Origin: Phaeobacter porticola
GTDB lineage: Bacteria > Pseudomonadota > Alphaproteobacteria > Rhodobacterales > Rhodobacteraceae
Assembly (NCBI RefSeq): GCF_001888185.1
Contig: NZ_CP016364.1
Location: 2,914,001 to 2,978,000, forward strand
Length of the DNA stretch: 64,000 bases
Direction of reading: 5' to 3'
Shown here: one piece after another, positions 41,935-51,948 of the stretch
Layout of the letters: every line of letters starts with the position of its first letter
How positions within the stretch are numbered: position 1 is the stretch's first letter
The notes under the pieces: model-generated
The model's input: the letters and a program-made list of their open reading frames with translations, nothing else
Database searches by the model: none
Told to the model about the DNA's origin: nothing
Made by a program: the position numbers and the translations under genes

Positions 41935-41965
41935 CAACCCGCCGCATCAGTGTCGCGGCGGGTTG
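41935..41965. terminator. hairpin after the nucleoside hydrolase gene
   Basis: CAACCCGCCGC 41935-41945 pairs perfectly with GCGGCGGGTTG 41955-41965. T-runs are short on both sides. It lies 49 bp past the nucleoside hydrolase stop and about 100 bp upstream of the tRNA start, so it probably ends the hydrolase transcript. Confidence 0.65.
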
Positions 41966-42013
41966 TTAGATGGTTGGCGTAGGCCCCGTTTTGAGCGCTG
42001 TGACAGCGACTGA

Positions 42014-42943
42014 TCAGGGCAGAATGGCCAGGCGTTTCAGGAACAGCGCTTTCACGGCATCCGCATCGACTGCCATGTAGACATCAATCGGCTTGCGGCC
42101 ACTCTTGGTGGAAAGGCGCGTTTCACCTGAGGTTTCCCCGTCGCAAGAAACCTCCATCGCGACCGAACGCGCTGTAAATAGTTCGGGGTGAGTGCAGGCG
42201 ATAACCGCAGCGGGATCATGCAGCGAACAGCCGTCGAATTTCCCGACCGTCTCATAGAAGTGCAGATAGAAGACCGACATCTTCTGCAGCATGCCGCCCA
42301 GGTCCGGTGACTGCGCAGCAATCGCGGAGAAATCACCCTGGGTACACAGGATGCGATGGGTGACATCCAATCCGACCATCTCAACCTGCGCGCCGGATCC
42401 AAAGACCACATCGGCGGCATGGGGGTCATGATAGATATTGGCCTCGGCATGCGGGGTGATATTGCCCCCCTCCTCCAGCGAACCACCCATGATGACGATA
42501 CGTTTCACGTTCTTGGCGAAATCTGCATCGCGTTGGATTGCATGGGCGATATTGGTCAGCGGGCCAATCGGACAGACCACCAGCTCTCCTTTGTGCTCGC
42601 GCGCCATGCGGATCAGAAAGTCAGCTGCGTCTTCGTCAAGCTGACTGCCTTTGGGGGTTTCCGCAGGAATATCGCCGAAACCCTCGGCGCCGTGCACATG
42701 AGCAGAGGGCGTGAAAGGCGGCAAAACCAGCGGGGTCTCGGCACCATGGGCAACCGGCACGTCCAGCTCTGCCGCTTCGAGCAGGCGCAAGGCATTGCGC
42801 GTAGCGGTCTTGGTCGTCACATTGCCAAAGATTGTGGTGAGACCCAATAGATCGATATCCGGGGCAGCCGCCGCGTAGAAAATCGCCATGGCATCGTCGA
42901 TACCGGGATCTGTGTCGATTATGAGTTTGGTTGTCATTGTCAT
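42014..42943 (-). CDS. inosine-uridine-preferring nucleoside hydrolase
   Basis: A 309-residue nucleoside N-ribohydrolase. The calcium-binding motif LIIDTDPGIDDAMAI is at the N-terminus; IFGNVTTKTATRNALRLLE, VIMGGSLEEGGNITPHAEAN and DPAAVIACTHPELF are the other family signatures. It splits ribonucleosides into base and ribose for salvage. The precise base preference cannot be judged. It stands alone, between two hairpin terminators and the ychF gene upstream on the same strand. Confidence 0.92.
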   Translation of the reverse strand: MTMTTKLIIDTDPGIDDAMAIFYAAAAPDIDLLGLTTIFGNVTTKTATRNALRLLEAAELDVPVAHGAETPLVLPPFTPSAHVHGAEGFGDIPAETPKGSQLDEDAADFLIRMAREHKGELVVCPIGPLTNIAHAIQRDADFAKNVKRIVIMGGSLEEGGNITPHAEANIYHDPHAADVVFGSGAQVEMVGLDVTHRILCTQGDFSAIAAQSPDLGGMLQKMSVFYLHFYETVGKFDGCSLHDPAAVIACTHPELFTARSVAMEVSCDGETSGETRLSTKSGRKPIDVYMAVDADAVKALFLKRLAILP

Positions 42944-43035
42944 CCCTACGGCTAATCAATCGGCAGGGTCTAGCATTTCCGATAGCGGTAACTCAAGCCT
43001 GTGGTTTTCAGGAATAAGCTACAGCTGTATCAAGA

Positions 43036-43066
43036 AAATGCCCGCCTTCACAAAAGACGGGCATTT
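43036..43066 (-). terminator. bidirectional-looking terminator after ychF
   Basis: AAATGCCCG 43036-43044 pairs with CGGGCATTT 43058-43066, with A/T tails on both sides. It lies 26 bp past the ychF stop on the minus strand. Confidence 0.7.
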
Positions 43067-43091
43067 CAGTTGCGTCGTATGACTGGCGCAA

Positions 43092-44189
43092 TCAGGTATT
43101 AAAGAGGAAGTGCAATACATCGCCGTCCTTCACGATATAGCTCTTGCCTTCGGCCCGCATCTTGCCCGCTTCCTTGGCGCCCTGCTCGCCGCCGGCCGCA
43201 ATGTAATCGTCATAGGCAATGGTTTCGGCGCGGATGAAGCCCTTTTCGAAATCGCCATGGATGACGCCAGCGGCCTGCGGGGCAGCGGTACCGGAACGGA
43301 TTGTCCAGGCACGCGCCTCCTTGGGGCCAACGGTGAAATAGGTTTCCAAGTGCAGCAGCTCATAGCCTGCACGGATCAGACGATCGAGACCGGCCTCAGC
43401 GAGACCCATTTCGGAGAGGAACATTTCTGCCTCTTCAGGTTCCAGCTGGCTTATCTCCTCTTCGATCTGGGCGGAGATAACGACATGAGAGTTGCCCTGC
43501 GCTGCGGCCATGTCAGCGACCTTGGCGGAGAATTCATTACCTTCGACGGATTCGGACTCGCCTACATTGCACACGTAAAGCACAGGTTTGGTGGTCAGGA
43601 GCTGCAACAGTTTCCATGCCTTGGCATCTTCCATGTCGACCTCGACAAGCCGCGCAGGTTTGCCATCTTCCAGCATCGCTTGGGCTTCGGCCAACAAGCG
43701 ATCCTGTTGCTGGGCTTCCTTGTCATTGCCCTTCATCTTGCGCACCAAATTGGCGCGGCGTTTTTCAATACTTTCAAGATCGGCGAGCATCAACTCGGTC
43801 TCGATGGTCTCAGCATCTGCGACGGGGTCAACACGCCCATCCACATGGGTGACGTCACCGTCTTCGAAACAGCGCAGTACATGGGCAATAGCGTCGGTTT
43901 CGCGAATGTTAGCGAGGAACTGATTGCCCAGCCCCTCTCCCTTGGAGGCGCCTTTCACCAAACCCGCGATGTCAACAAATGTCATCCGGGTTGGGATAAT
44001 CTGCTTAGACGTCGCAATCGCCGCCAATTTGTCCAGACGGGCGTCCGGCACACCCACTTCGCCCACGTTGGGTTCGATCGTGCAAAACGGAAAGTTCGCC
44101 GCCTGCGCCGATGCGGTTTTTGTCAATGCGTTGAACAGAGTCGATTTACCGACATTCGGCAGACCCACGATTCCCATTTTAAAGCCCAT
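43092..44189 (-). CDS. ychF: redox-regulated ATPase YchF (Obg family)
   Basis: A 365-residue Obg-related P-loop ATPase. ATG 44189 is chosen for the AGGAGG 5 bp upstream; the frame to 44255 is a leader. G1 is [19 protein letters not shown]3 is [18 protein letters not shown], and a non-canonical G4 (YVCNVGESE) explains the ATP preference. The C-terminal TGS domain ends the protein ([16 protein letters not shown]). YchF binds ribosomes and takes part in translation and oxidative-stress control. It ends with its own terminator. Confidence 0.97.
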   Translation of the reverse strand: MGFKMGIVGLPNVGKSTLFNALTKTASAQAANFPFCTIEPNVGEVGVPDARLDKLAAIATSKQIIPTRMTFVDIAGLVKGASKGEGLGNQFLANIRETDAIAHVLRCFEDGDVTHVDGRVDPVADAETIETELMLADLESIEKRRANLVRKMKGNDKEAQQQDRLLAEAQAMLEDGKPARLVEVDMEDAKAWKLLQLLTTKPVLYVCNVGESESVEGNEFSAKVADMAAAQGNSHVVISAQIEEEISQLEPEEAEMFLSEMGLAEAGLDRLIRAGYELLHLETYFTVGPKEARAWTIRSGTAAPQAAGVIHGDFEKGFIRAETIAYDDYIAAGGEQGAKEAGKMRAEGKSYIVKDGDVLHFLFNT

Positions 44190-44474
44190 GTCGGCCTCCT
44201 GATGCCACTTGGGAGGTGCTTCTAGGCAGCATTTGGCTATGACGCAAGCGGCCATCGCCCGACATGCCTAAAGGCCGCCGTGCGTATTGCACATTAGGGC
44301 CGCAACCGGGCGTCCATGACGTTGGCCGGAAAACAAAAGCAGATTTTGTGCAACTATTTGGTGACAATTGCGTTCCTGTGACGGGATCGTGACCAGATAA
44401 GCCTGCTGCCTTATGGACTTTCTCCCAACTTATAGGATCATTTCAGCCAAGCTGACCAACACGAGATTATCATC

Positions 44475-44987
44475 ATGAGCATTCGCACCTTCGTTACAGC
44501 AGCCTATATTGCCAGCGCGTTCACACTGGCCAGCGCACTGCCTGCTGCTGCACAAGACTGGATTTTTAGCGCAGGGTATTCAAGTTTTTCACGTGCAGGC
44601 GCTGAAGACAGTGCACTTGTCTCAGTCGAATATCAGCACGACGCCTTTTGGCAGCGCGGCAACTTTGACGCATTGTTCGGTGCCGCACTTGATGTGCAGA
44701 CAACAGGTGATCTGTTCGTCGGCGCGGGCGTAGTTGGCAAATGGCAATTACGGCGAGGTTGGTTCATTGAGACCAGCGTCATGCCCGGAGCCTATGCGGA
44801 AAGCGTGAGACTGAATGACCTTGGCTCTACGTTTGAAATCCGCAGCGCATTGGCCGTTGGTAAGACTTTTGAGAACGGCCGGGCGCTATCGCTGGCGTTG
44901 ACCCATAAATCCAATGCGTCGACGGCGGATATCAACCCCGGGGTAAATTCTCTGCTTCTGCGCTGGCATGTTCCATTCAAAGGCTGA
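44475..44987 (+). CDS. PagL-like outer-membrane lipid A 3-O-deacylase
   Basis: A 170-residue protein with a signal peptide (ends ALPAAAQ near residue 27) and an alternating hydrophobic pattern of a small outer-membrane beta-barrel, ending in an aromatic strand (LLLRWHVPFKG). The PagL catalytic region is recognisable as LTHKSNASTADINPGVNS: the His-x-Ser-Asn pair and the NPG turn. PagL removes the 3-linked acyl chain from lipid A. About 285 bp upstream of it are noncoding. The family assignment rests on this motif and length. Confidence 0.75.
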   Translation: MSIRTFVTAAYIASAFTLASALPAAAQDWIFSAGYSSFSRAGAEDSALVSVEYQHDAFWQRGNFDALFGAALDVQTTGDLFVGAGVVGKWQLRRGWFIETSVMPGAYAESVRLNDLGSTFEIRSALAVGKTFENGRALSLALTHKSNASTADINPGVNSLLLRWHVPFKG

Positions 44988-45088
44988 GTGATACCGCAGG
45001 CTGATCCATCGCAGTAAGGCTGTGCACGGGATTGATTTCCGCCGAAACATTCGGCACACCGGGGCAGACACTCTTAAAAGGCCCGATC

Positions 45089-45880
45089 ATGACCCGCATT
45101 GACGCCAAATTCGCTGACTTAAAAGCTGCCAATAAAAAGGCCTTTGTCGCCTATGTTATGGCGGGTGACCCTGATTTTGAAACCTCACTTGAGTTGATCA
45201 AAGGCCTGCCCGGCGCCGGTGTAGACGTGATCGAACTGGGCCTGCCCTTTACCGATCCAATGGCAGACGGTCCAACCATCCAGCTGGCAGGCCAGCGCGC
45301 CTTGGAAGCGGGCATGACGCTACAGCGTACTTTGGATCTTGCCCGTACCTTCCGCAAAGAAGACAACACTACGCCAATCGTGATGATGGGCTACTACAAC
45401 CCAATCTACAGCCGGGGCGTCGAAACCTTTTTGAAGGATGCCAAAGAAGCCGGTATCGACGGTCTGATCGTTGTGGATCTGCCGCCCGAAGAAGACAGCG
45501 AACTCTGCCTGCCTGCACAGCAGGCCGGCCTGAATTTTATCCGGCTGGCCACCCCAACCACAGATGACAAGCGCCTGCCCCGTGTGCTGCAAAACACCTC
45601 AGGCTTTGTCTACTATGTGTCGATCACTGGGATTACCGGCGCCGCCGAGGCAGAAGCCACCAATGTCGGCCCAGAAGTGGCACGGATCAAAGCCAAGACC
45701 GATCTGCCTGTAATTGTCGGCTTTGGCATCAATACGCCGGAGAAATCAAAAGCCATCGCATCCGTTGCAGATGGCGCCGTGGTCGGCTCGGCGATTGTCA
45801 GCCAGATTGGCGCTGGCAAACCCGTGGGAGAGGTCCTCAGCTTCGTCAAGTCTCTCGCAGACGGTGCGCACTCCGCCTAA
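45089..45880 (+). CDS. trpA: tryptophan synthase alpha chain
   Basis: A 263-residue TIM-barrel protein from ATG 45089 ([13 protein letters not shown]); the frame from 45032 is rejected. The catalytic glutamate is in [18 protein letters not shown] along with the conserved aspartate, and the phosphate-binding loop [14 protein letters not shown] and GAVVGSAIV are present. It splits indole-3-glycerol phosphate to indole, which is channelled to TrpB. trpB lies 4.7 kb away on the opposite strand, so the two chains are not co-transcribed. A terminator follows directly. Confidence 0.97.
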   Translation: MTRIDAKFADLKAANKKAFVAYVMAGDPDFETSLELIKGLPGAGVDVIELGLPFTDPMADGPTIQLAGQRALEAGMTLQRTLDLARTFRKEDNTTPIVMMGYYNPIYSRGVETFLKDAKEAGIDGLIVVDLPPEEDSELCLPAQQAGLNFIRLATPTTDDKRLPRVLQNTSGFVYYVSITGITGAAEAEATNVGPEVARIKAKTDLPVIVGFGINTPEKSKAIASVADGAVVGSAIVSQIGAGKPVGEVLSFVKSLADGAHSA

Positions 45881-45908
45881 CTCACTATTCAGCAAAGATC
45901 TTTGTAAA

Positions 45909-45936
45909 GGCCGCGCCGGATTGGTGCGGTCTTTTT
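45909..45936 (+). terminator. intrinsic terminator of trpA
   Basis: GGCCGCGCC 45909-45917 pairs (two G-U) with GGTGCGGTC 45923-45931, followed by five T. It lies 28 bp past the trpA stop. Confidence 0.8.
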
Positions 45937-45974
45937 GCTGTGTCAAAATCATGGATTGCGCTTTCGCCCTCCAA

Positions 45975-45995
45975 TTGGTAAAAATTTATTACCAA
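45975..45995. promoter_or_regulatory. inverted repeat just upstream of lldD (candidate operator)
   Basis: TTGGTAA 45975-45981 and TTACCAA 45989-45995, perfect arms around an AT-only 7-bp spacer, ending 20 bp before the GTG start. The TTGGT/ACCAA arms recall operators of lactate-type FCD GntR regulators, though the spacing differs. Confidence 0.5.
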
Positions 45996-46015
45996 CTCAG
46001 GGTGAGGACAAAGCC

Positions 46016-47182
46016 GTGCCGGTCATTACCAATATCAACGATCTGAAACGCATCTACGAACGCCGCGTCCCGCAGATGTTCTATGACTATGCAGAAAGTG
46101 GTAGCTGGACCGAGCAGACCTTTCGCGACAATACCAACGACTTTGAAAAAATCCGCCTGCGCCAGCGGGTGGCCGTAGATATGGCTGGGCGCAGCACAGC
46201 CAGTCAGATGATTGGGCAGGACGTGTCGATGCCAGTCGCCCTCGCCCCGGTCGGCCTGATGGGAATGCAGCACGCCGATGGCGAGATCAAAGCCGCGCGC
46301 GCGGCCGAAGCCTTCAGTGTGCCCTTCACGCTGTCGACCATGTCCATCAACTCGATCGAGGAAGTGGCCGAAGCGACGACGCAACCTTTCTGGTTCCAGC
46401 TCTATACTATGAAGGACGAGGACTATGTGAGACGCCTGATTGCCCGCGCGAAGGCAGCAAAATGCTCGGCCCTGGTGATCACGCTGGACCTGCAGATCCT
46501 GGGACAACGCCACAAGGATCTGAAAAACGGCCTCTCCGCCCCGCCAAAGCTCACGCCCAAGACCATTGCCAACCTGATGACGAAATGGACATGGGGGCTG
46601 CAAATGCTGAGCGCCAAACGGCGCAACTTCGGCAATATCGTCGGCCATGTGGAGGGGATTTCCGATGCGTCCTCTCTTGGTGCCTGGACGGCGGAACAGT
46701 TTGACCCCTCGCTTGATTGGAGCAAAATCGCCAAGCTCATCGAACTCTGGGACGGCAAAGTCATTCTTAAGGGCATTCTGGATGTCGAAGATGCCAAAAT
46801 GGCCGCCAAGCTTGGCGCGGATGCCATTGTAGTGTCCAACCATGGTGGCCGCCAACTCGACGGGGCGCTCAGCTCAATTCAGATGCTGCCCGCAATCATG
46901 GATGCGGTTGGTGATCAGATTGAGGTTCATCTGGACAGCGGTATTCGCTCTGGGCAGGACGTGCTGAAAGCTCTGGCGTTGGGGGCCAAGGGCACCATGA
47001 TCGGACGCGCCTTTGTCTATGGGCTTGGTGCGATGGGCCAGGAGGGAGTGACACATGCGCTGGAGGTCCTGCACAAGGAGCTGGACACCACGATGGCGCT
47101 ATGCGGAGAGAAATCCATCGCGGATCTTGGCCGCCACAACCTCTTGGTACCGGAAGATTTCGGCGGACGCTGGCAGGAATAG
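46016..47182 (+). CDS. lldD: FMN-dependent L-lactate dehydrogenase / alpha-hydroxyacid oxidase
   Basis: A 388-residue FMN TIM-barrel enzyme. The GTG at 46016 is chosen (PVITNINDLKRIYERRVPQM) because GGTGAGGA lies 8 bp upstream and the length then fits LldD; the frame from 45935 is noncoding leader. Visible are DYAESGSWTEQTFRDN, LAPVGLMGMQHADGE, the catalytic histidine in VVSNHGGRQLDGA, and the FMN phosphate site DSGIRSGQDVLKALALGA. It oxidises L-lactate to pyruvate and passes electrons to the respiratory chain. Related hydroxyacid oxidases cannot be fully excluded. Confidence 0.9.
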   Translation: MPVITNINDLKRIYERRVPQMFYDYAESGSWTEQTFRDNTNDFEKIRLRQRVAVDMAGRSTASQMIGQDVSMPVALAPVGLMGMQHADGEIKAARAAEAFSVPFTLSTMSINSIEEVAEATTQPFWFQLYTMKDEDYVRRLIARAKAAKCSALVITLDLQILGQRHKDLKNGLSAPPKLTPKTIANLMTKWTWGLQMLSAKRRNFGNIVGHVEGISDASSLGAWTAEQFDPSLDWSKIAKLIELWDGKVILKGILDVEDAKMAAKLGADAIVVSNHGGRQLDGALSSIQMLPAIMDAVGDQIEVHLDSGIRSGQDVLKALALGAKGTMIGRAFVYGLGAMGQEGVTHALEVLHKELDTTMALCGEKSIADLGRHNLLVPEDFGGRWQE

Positions 47183-47306
47183 CAGACATCGCGGCAGCCC
47201 TCGTCGGGTTTGCGACTTGCAATAATGGGCAATACGGTCTATGCGCACGGCTTCACGCGGGGTGACAGCCTTGGAGGCACCCCCACTATCAAATTGGAGA
47301 ATTATC

Positions 47307-47936
47307 ATGGCTGGTCAGATTCCTGATCTTGTTTGCCAAGAACGTACGGGGTCGGGCAAGGGCGCCGCTCGTGCAGCACGTCGTGCTGGCATGGTTCCTG
47401 GTGTTGTATTTGGTGGCGATGCGGATCCCGTATCCATCCAGATCCCCTTCAACGAACTGCTGAAAAAACTGAAAGCCGGTCGCTTCAAGTCCACTCTGTG
47501 GAACCTGAAAGTGGAAGGCCAGGAAGACGTGCGCGTGATCTGCCGCGACGTTCAGCGTGACGTTGTCAAGGACCTGCCGACCCACTTCGACCTGATGCGC
47601 CTGCGTCGCACCTCGAAGGTGAACCTCTTCGTTCCTGTTGAGTTCATCAACGAAGAAGAAGCGCCCGGCATCAAGCGTGGCGGCGTTCTGACCGCCGTAC
47701 GTCCCGAGGTAGAGCTGGTTGTGACCGCAGGTGACATCCCTGAGAAGCTGGTTGTTGACCTCGCAGGTCTGAACGTTGGCGACACCGTCACCATCTCGGC
47801 GATCAAGCTGCCTGAAGGTGCAAAGCCGACCATCGACCGTGACTTTGTTGTTGCAAACATCTCTGCCCCTTCCGGTCTGAAGTCTGCCGACAACGAAGCG
47901 TCTGACGACGAAGCGGAAGTCGCCGCAGAAGAATAA
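47307..47936 (+). CDS. rplY: 50S ribosomal protein L25 (TL5/Ctc form)
   Basis: A 209-residue protein from ATG 47307 with GGAGA 8 bp upstream. The N-terminal L25 domain that binds 5S rRNA ([28 protein letters not shown]) is followed by the TL5 C-terminal beta domain ([33 protein letters not shown]) and an acidic tail ([12 protein letters not shown]). It belongs to the 5S rRNA region of the large subunit. pth follows after a strong terminator, a common pairing. Confidence 0.97.
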   Translation: MAGQIPDLVCQERTGSGKGAARAARRAGMVPGVVFGGDADPVSIQIPFNELLKKLKAGRFKSTLWNLKVEGQEDVRVICRDVQRDVVKDLPTHFDLMRLRRTSKVNLFVPVEFINEEEAPGIKRGGVLTAVRPEVELVVTAGDIPEKLVVDLAGLNVGDTVTISAIKLPEGAKPTIDRDFVVANISAPSGLKSADNEASDDEAEVAAEE

Positions 47937-47963
47937 GCTCCAACCGTAAGGTTGAGTTTGAGA

Positions 47964-47991
47964 GCGAGGCCAGTCTTGGCCTCGCTTTTTT
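47964..47991 (+). terminator. intrinsic terminator of rplY
   Basis: GCGAGGCCA 47964-47972 pairs perfectly with TGGCCTCGC 47977-47985 around GTCT, followed by six T. It is one of the clearest terminators in the window. Confidence 0.93.
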
Positions 47992-48098
47992 GTGACCACA
48001 ACGGGAATTCAGCGGGAAGTTCTGGATTTTTCGCCACAAACGCGCGATGTAGCCATTTCATTATCATCCGACATTCCAAACACGCAGCGGAAACGCCC

Positions 48099-48836
48099 AT
48101 GAAACTCATTGTTGGTCTTGGAAATCCCGGTGCGAAATACGCAGGCAACCGGCATAATATCGGCTTTATGGCCCTTGATCACATCGCCAGCGACCACGGC
48201 TGCACACCTTGGAAAACCAAGTTCCAAGCGCTGATCTCTGAGGGCGTTCTGGCGGGGAACAAGGTTCTGCTGCTGAAGCCACAGACCTTTATGAACCTAT
48301 CCGGCCAATCCGTTGGCGAGGCAATGCGGTTTTACAAACTGACCCCTGATGATGTTATGGTACTACACGACGAGTTGGATCTTGCACCAGGTAAGGCACG
48401 CGTAAAGCACGGTGGTGGTCATGCCGGCCACAACGGCTTGCGCTCAATCCATTCGCATATTGGCGCCGACTATGGCCGTGTCCGCCTAGGCATCGGCCAT
48501 CCTGGCCACAAGGACGCCGTCGCGGGCTATGTGCTGCGTGATTTTGCCAAGGCAGATGAAGCCTGGCTCGACGACCTGCTGCGCGGTATTTCCGATGGCG
48601 CGCCTCATCTTGCAGCGGGCGATGGCGGCAAATTCATGAACGCAGTCGCTCTGCGTGTGGCTCCGCCACGCAGTTCCGGCGCAAAACAAGCAGACGCCGG
48701 GTCAAGGTCTCCGTCCAAATCGGCCAGAGACGCCGCTGAAGGGCCTGCGTCCGACAGGCAGTCATCAGAGCAGTCTAAACCCGCTGAAGAGAGCAGAAAA
48801 TCAGCAATTGAACGGCTGCTGAACAAGTTCAAGTAA
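48099..48836 (+). CDS. pth: peptidyl-tRNA hydrolase
   Basis: A 245-residue enzyme from ATG 48099 (MKLIVGLGNPGAKYAGNRHN, the standard start with the catalytic His and Asn). LLKPQTFMNLSGQSVG, VLHDELDLAPG and GGGHAGHNGLRSI complete the active site. It releases peptides from stalled peptidyl-tRNA. The last 50 residues are a Ser/Ala/Lys/Glu-rich extension ending SAIERLLNKFK, beyond the usual length of about 190-195, probably disordered with a terminal helix. The upstream frame to 47952 crosses the rplY terminator and is rejected. Confidence 0.97.
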   Translation: MKLIVGLGNPGAKYAGNRHNIGFMALDHIASDHGCTPWKTKFQALISEGVLAGNKVLLLKPQTFMNLSGQSVGEAMRFYKLTPDDVMVLHDELDLAPGKARVKHGGGHAGHNGLRSIHSHIGADYGRVRLGIGHPGHKDAVAGYVLRDFAKADEAWLDDLLRGISDGAPHLAAGDGGKFMNAVALRVAPPRSSGAKQADAGSRSPSKSARDAAEGPASDRQSSEQSKPAEESRKSAIERLLNKFK

Positions 48837-48912
48837 CCTAAGTTTCCGTTGCGTTGTATTTGCACGGACGGGCTCTGGCTGACTACTTTCAGCAGTGTCC
48901 GAGGAGGATATT

Positions 48913-50076
48913 ATGCGTCGATTATTAAAGCTACTTTCCTATTTTTTCATTATTTTTCTAATCTGCTTTGCCGCCCTTGCCTATTGGCAGCGCGAAGCGC
49001 TCAGCCGACTAATCGCAGTCAACTCGCTGTTTGATGCGGATCGTATCGTATCGAATTTCTCAAATATGAACGCGGCCTTTCTGACCACGCCACTCGACCG
49101 TGGTGATGGGTCAATCAGTGCGCTACCAGTCGGCGTGGAAATGGCCCTTCCCGCCGGCACTCAGGATTGGATCACAGACCGTCGGGTCACGTCACTGCTG
49201 GTACTGAAAGGCGGGCAAGTCCGCCATGAGAGCTATTATCAAGGCACATATGCAGAGGATTTGCGCATTTCCTGGTCGATGGCCAAGAGCTATCTATCGG
49301 CGCTTTTGGGCGTCTTACTGCAGGAGGACAAAATCCACTCGCTCGACGATCTCGTTGTCGACTATGCACCACAACTTAGGGGCAGCGCCTATGAGACAGC
49401 GACCATCCGCAATGTTCTCAATATGGCGAGCGGGGTCAAATTCGATGAGGATTATCTAGACTACAATTCCGACATCAACCGGATGGGCCGTACCTTGGCC
49501 CTGGGGGGGACGCTCGATCAATTCGCCTCCGATTTGACCGAGACGATCGCACCACCGGGAGATGCCTGGCATTATGTCTCCATCGACACTCATGTCTTGG
49601 GCATGGTGATACGTGGTGCGACGGGTCGTGCTGTGCCTGAGCTGCTTTCGGAGAAAATCCTACAACATTTAGGTCTAGAGCAGGCGGGGTACTATCTCAC
49701 GGATGGTGCGGGCGTTGCCTTTGTCCTTGGCGGGATCAATCAGACCACACGAGACTATGGCCGCTTCGGACTGATGATCGCGCAAAACGGTCGTTATAGT
49801 GGCAAGCAGGTGGTTCCACAGGCCTGGATTTCTGCCTCAACACGCCCGTCAGCCCCAACCAAGGCAGCTCAGATCGGCTATGGGTTTCAATGGTGGATCC
49901 CCAAGAACGCTGTTCCAGGGGAATTTCTGGCCAGAGGGGTCTACGGGCAATATATCTACATCAACCAAAGCCGTGACGTCGTGATTGTTGTAACAAGCAC
50001 AGACCGAGGGTTTCGTAACCCCGGTGTTGCCGATGCAAACATCAGAATGCTTCGGAGATTGGCCAAGTCACTGTAG
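48913..50076 (+). CDS. membrane-anchored serine hydrolase (class C beta-lactamase-like)
   Basis: A 387-residue protein from ATG 48913 with GAGGAGG 6 bp upstream. A single N-terminal membrane helix (LLSYFFIIFLICFAALAYW) is followed by a periplasmic beta-lactamase-like domain: the SxxK motif in ISWSMAKSYLSALLG, the tyrosine motif in DAWHYVSIDTHVLG, and a late GVYGQYIYI region in place of the KTG strand. Related proteins are esterases, DD-peptidases or 6-aminohexanoate-dimer-hydrolase-like enzymes; the substrate is not evident. DUF2237 follows 9 bp later and may be co-transcribed. Confidence 0.87.
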   Translation: MRRLLKLLSYFFIIFLICFAALAYWQREALSRLIAVNSLFDADRIVSNFSNMNAAFLTTPLDRGDGSISALPVGVEMALPAGTQDWITDRRVTSLLVLKGGQVRHESYYQGTYAEDLRISWSMAKSYLSALLGVLLQEDKIHSLDDLVVDYAPQLRGSAYETATIRNVLNMASGVKFDEDYLDYNSDINRMGRTLALGGTLDQFASDLTETIAPPGDAWHYVSIDTHVLGMVIRGATGRAVPELLSEKILQHLGLEQAGYYLTDGAGVAFVLGGINQTTRDYGRFGLMIAQNGRYSGKQVVPQAWISASTRPSAPTKAAQIGYGFQWWIPKNAVPGEFLARGVYGQYIYINQSRDVVIVVTSTDRGFRNPGVADANIRMLRRLAKSL

Positions 50077-50085
50077 GATGAAATC

Positions 50086-50469
50086 ATGGACCAAGACGAA
50101 AGCCTGAATGTCCACGGAGGGCCACTCGCCCCCTGTTCGACAACCCCAATGACCGGCTTCTTCCGAGACGGACATTGCAACACCTGCACAGAGGATCAGG
50201 GCAGCCATACCGTCTGTGCCATCATGACGGCTGAATTTCTGGCCTATTCCAAATATGTCGGTAACGACCTGTCCACTCCGCGCCCCGAATTTGGCTTTGC
50301 CGGGTTAAATGAAGGGGACAGTTGGTGTCTTTGCGCAGGGCGTTTTCTGCAGGCTGCGGACGAGGGTTGTGCACCGCAGGTTAATCTGGCCGCAACCCAT
50401 CGGCGCGCCTTGGATATAGTGCCGTTAAGAGTATTGGAACAGTTCGGGCGTCCCCAAGATCAAGGGTAA
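50086..50469 (+). CDS. DUF2237 family protein
   Basis: A 127-residue cysteine-containing protein with the DUF2237 pattern: LAPCSTTPMTGFFRDGHCNT, HTVCAIMTAEFLAYSKYVGN, DLSTPRPEFGFAGL and WCLCAGRFLQAADEG. The function is unknown; the strictly placed cysteines hint at metal binding. It starts 9 bp after the serine hydrolase gene and converges on trpB. Confidence 0.9.
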   Translation: MDQDESLNVHGGPLAPCSTTPMTGFFRDGHCNTCTEDQGSHTVCAIMTAEFLAYSKYVGNDLSTPRPEFGFAGLNEGDSWCLCAGRFLQAADEGCAPQVNLAATHRRALDIVPLRVLEQFGRPQDQG

Positions 50470-50551
50470 CCCACGTCTCGCACGGCCACAGTACATTAGA
50501 AGGCGCCCAGTATTACACCAGGCGCCTGTCTCATATCTAGAACCAGAGGGG

Positions 50552-51805
50552 TTAATCGCTGTCGCGACCCTCAGTATCGGACATATCAAAGCCGAGGTGA
50601 CGTGCGACGGTGAAGATGTCTTTGTCGCCGCGACCACACATGTTCATCACAAGGATATGGTCATTAGGTAGCTCAGGCGCGATTTTCATAACATGAGCCA
50701 ATGCGTGGCTTGGCTCCAGCGCCGGGATAATCCCCTCCAGCGCGCAGGACAGCTGGAACGCTTCCAACGCTTCTTTGTCGGTGATGGAGACATACTCGGC
50801 GCGCCCGATATCATTGAGCCAGGCATGTTCCGGACCGATACCGGGATAGTCGAGCCCGGCAGAGATCGAAAAGCCTTCGAGGATCTGGCCATCATCATCC
50901 TGCAACAGGTACGTGCGATTTCCGTGCAGAACGCCCGGCCGTCCCCCTGTCAGCGACGCACAATGCTGCATTTTTTCATCAACGCCTTTGCCGCCAGCCT
51001 CAACGCCGATGATATTCACCGATTTGTCGTCAAGGAAAGGGTAGAACAGCCCCATAGCGTTTGAACCACCACCAATCGCAGCGATCACGGTGTCGGGAAG
51101 ACGGCCTTCACCTTCCTGCTCTGCAAGCTGCCAGCGAACCTCTTTGCCGATCACCGATTGGAAATCTCGTACCATCGCAGGATAGGGATGCGGGCCAGCC
51201 ACTGTGCCGATGCAATAGAAGGTGTCATTCACGTTGGTCACCCAATCCCGCAGAGCGTCGTTCATCGCATCCTTCAGCGTCCCGCGACCTGAGGTGACCG
51301 GAATGACTTCGGCCCCCAGAAGGCGCATGCGGAAAACGTTGGGGGCCTGACGCTGCACATCATGCGCGCCCATATAGACCACACATTTCAAGCCGAATTT
51401 GGCACAGACCGTCGCAGTTGCCACACCGTGTTGGCCAGCGCCGGTTTCCGCGATAATCCGATCCTTGCCCATGCGGCGGGCCAGCAGGATCTGTCCTAGC
51501 ACATTGTTGATCTTATGCGCGCCGGTATGGTTCAGCTCGTCACGCTTCAGATAGATCTTGGCTCCACCCAGATGGTCGGTCAGACGTTCGGCAAAATACA
51601 GCGGACTAGGGCGGCCAACATAGTTTTTCCAAAGGTCGTCCATCTCGGCCCAGAAGTTGGGGTCGTCCTTGGCGCGATCATATTCCTCTTCCAGGCTGAG
51701 GATCAGCGGCATCAATGTCTCGCTGACAAACCGCCCACCAAAAATACCGAACCGACCCTGTTCATCGGGGCCGTTCATAAAGCTGTTGAATAGATCTTCG
51801 GCCAT
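50552..51805 (-). CDS. trpB: tryptophan synthase beta chain
   Basis: A 417-residue PLP enzyme from ATG 51805 ([17 protein letters not shown]) with AAGGAAAG upstream; the frame to 51979 is leader. The PLP lysine is in [16 protein letters not shown], the substrate loop is [14 protein letters not shown], and the phosphate-binding glycines are in [14 protein letters not shown]. It condenses indole with serine to make tryptophan. It follows trpF on the same strand after 143 bp, but trpA is elsewhere on the opposite strand. Confidence 0.98.
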   Translation of the reverse strand: MAEDLFNSFMNGPDEQGRFGIFGGRFVSETLMPLILSLEEEYDRAKDDPNFWAEMDDLWKNYVGRPSPLYFAERLTDHLGGAKIYLKRDELNHTGAHKINNVLGQILLARRMGKDRIIAETGAGQHGVATATVCAKFGLKCVVYMGAHDVQRQAPNVFRMRLLGAEVIPVTSGRGTLKDAMNDALRDWVTNVNDTFYCIGTVAGPHPYPAMVRDFQSVIGKEVRWQLAEQEGEGRLPDTVIAAIGGGSNAMGLFYPFLDDKSVNIIGVEAGGKGVDEKMQHCASLTGGRPGVLHGNRTYLLQDDDGQILEGFSISAGLDYPGIGPEHAWLNDIGRAEYVSITDKEALEAFQLSCALEGIIPALEPSHALAHVMKIAPELPNDHILVMNMCGRGDKDIFTVARHLGFDMSDTEGRDSD

Positions 51806-51948
51806 GGTTCTTTCCTTCTTCGCGGCGCTCGATATGAGTATAGCGCGCCCAGCGCCGGGTAAAGAGAGGCGCTGCGGTTTATCCGAGATGTCTCGCAATG
51901 TCGCGGGCAGACGCCCCGTGTGCACAACGCCAAGTAAGGTGCTGATAA

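Noticed and set aside
41621-41947. A 108-codon minus-strand open frame covering the tRNA-Ser gene
   Set aside because: It reads straight through a complete tRNA and its flanks; no protein features.
43110-44225. A 371-codon open frame on the plus strand across ychF
   Set aside because: Antisense shadow of ychF with no recognisable motifs or ribosome site.
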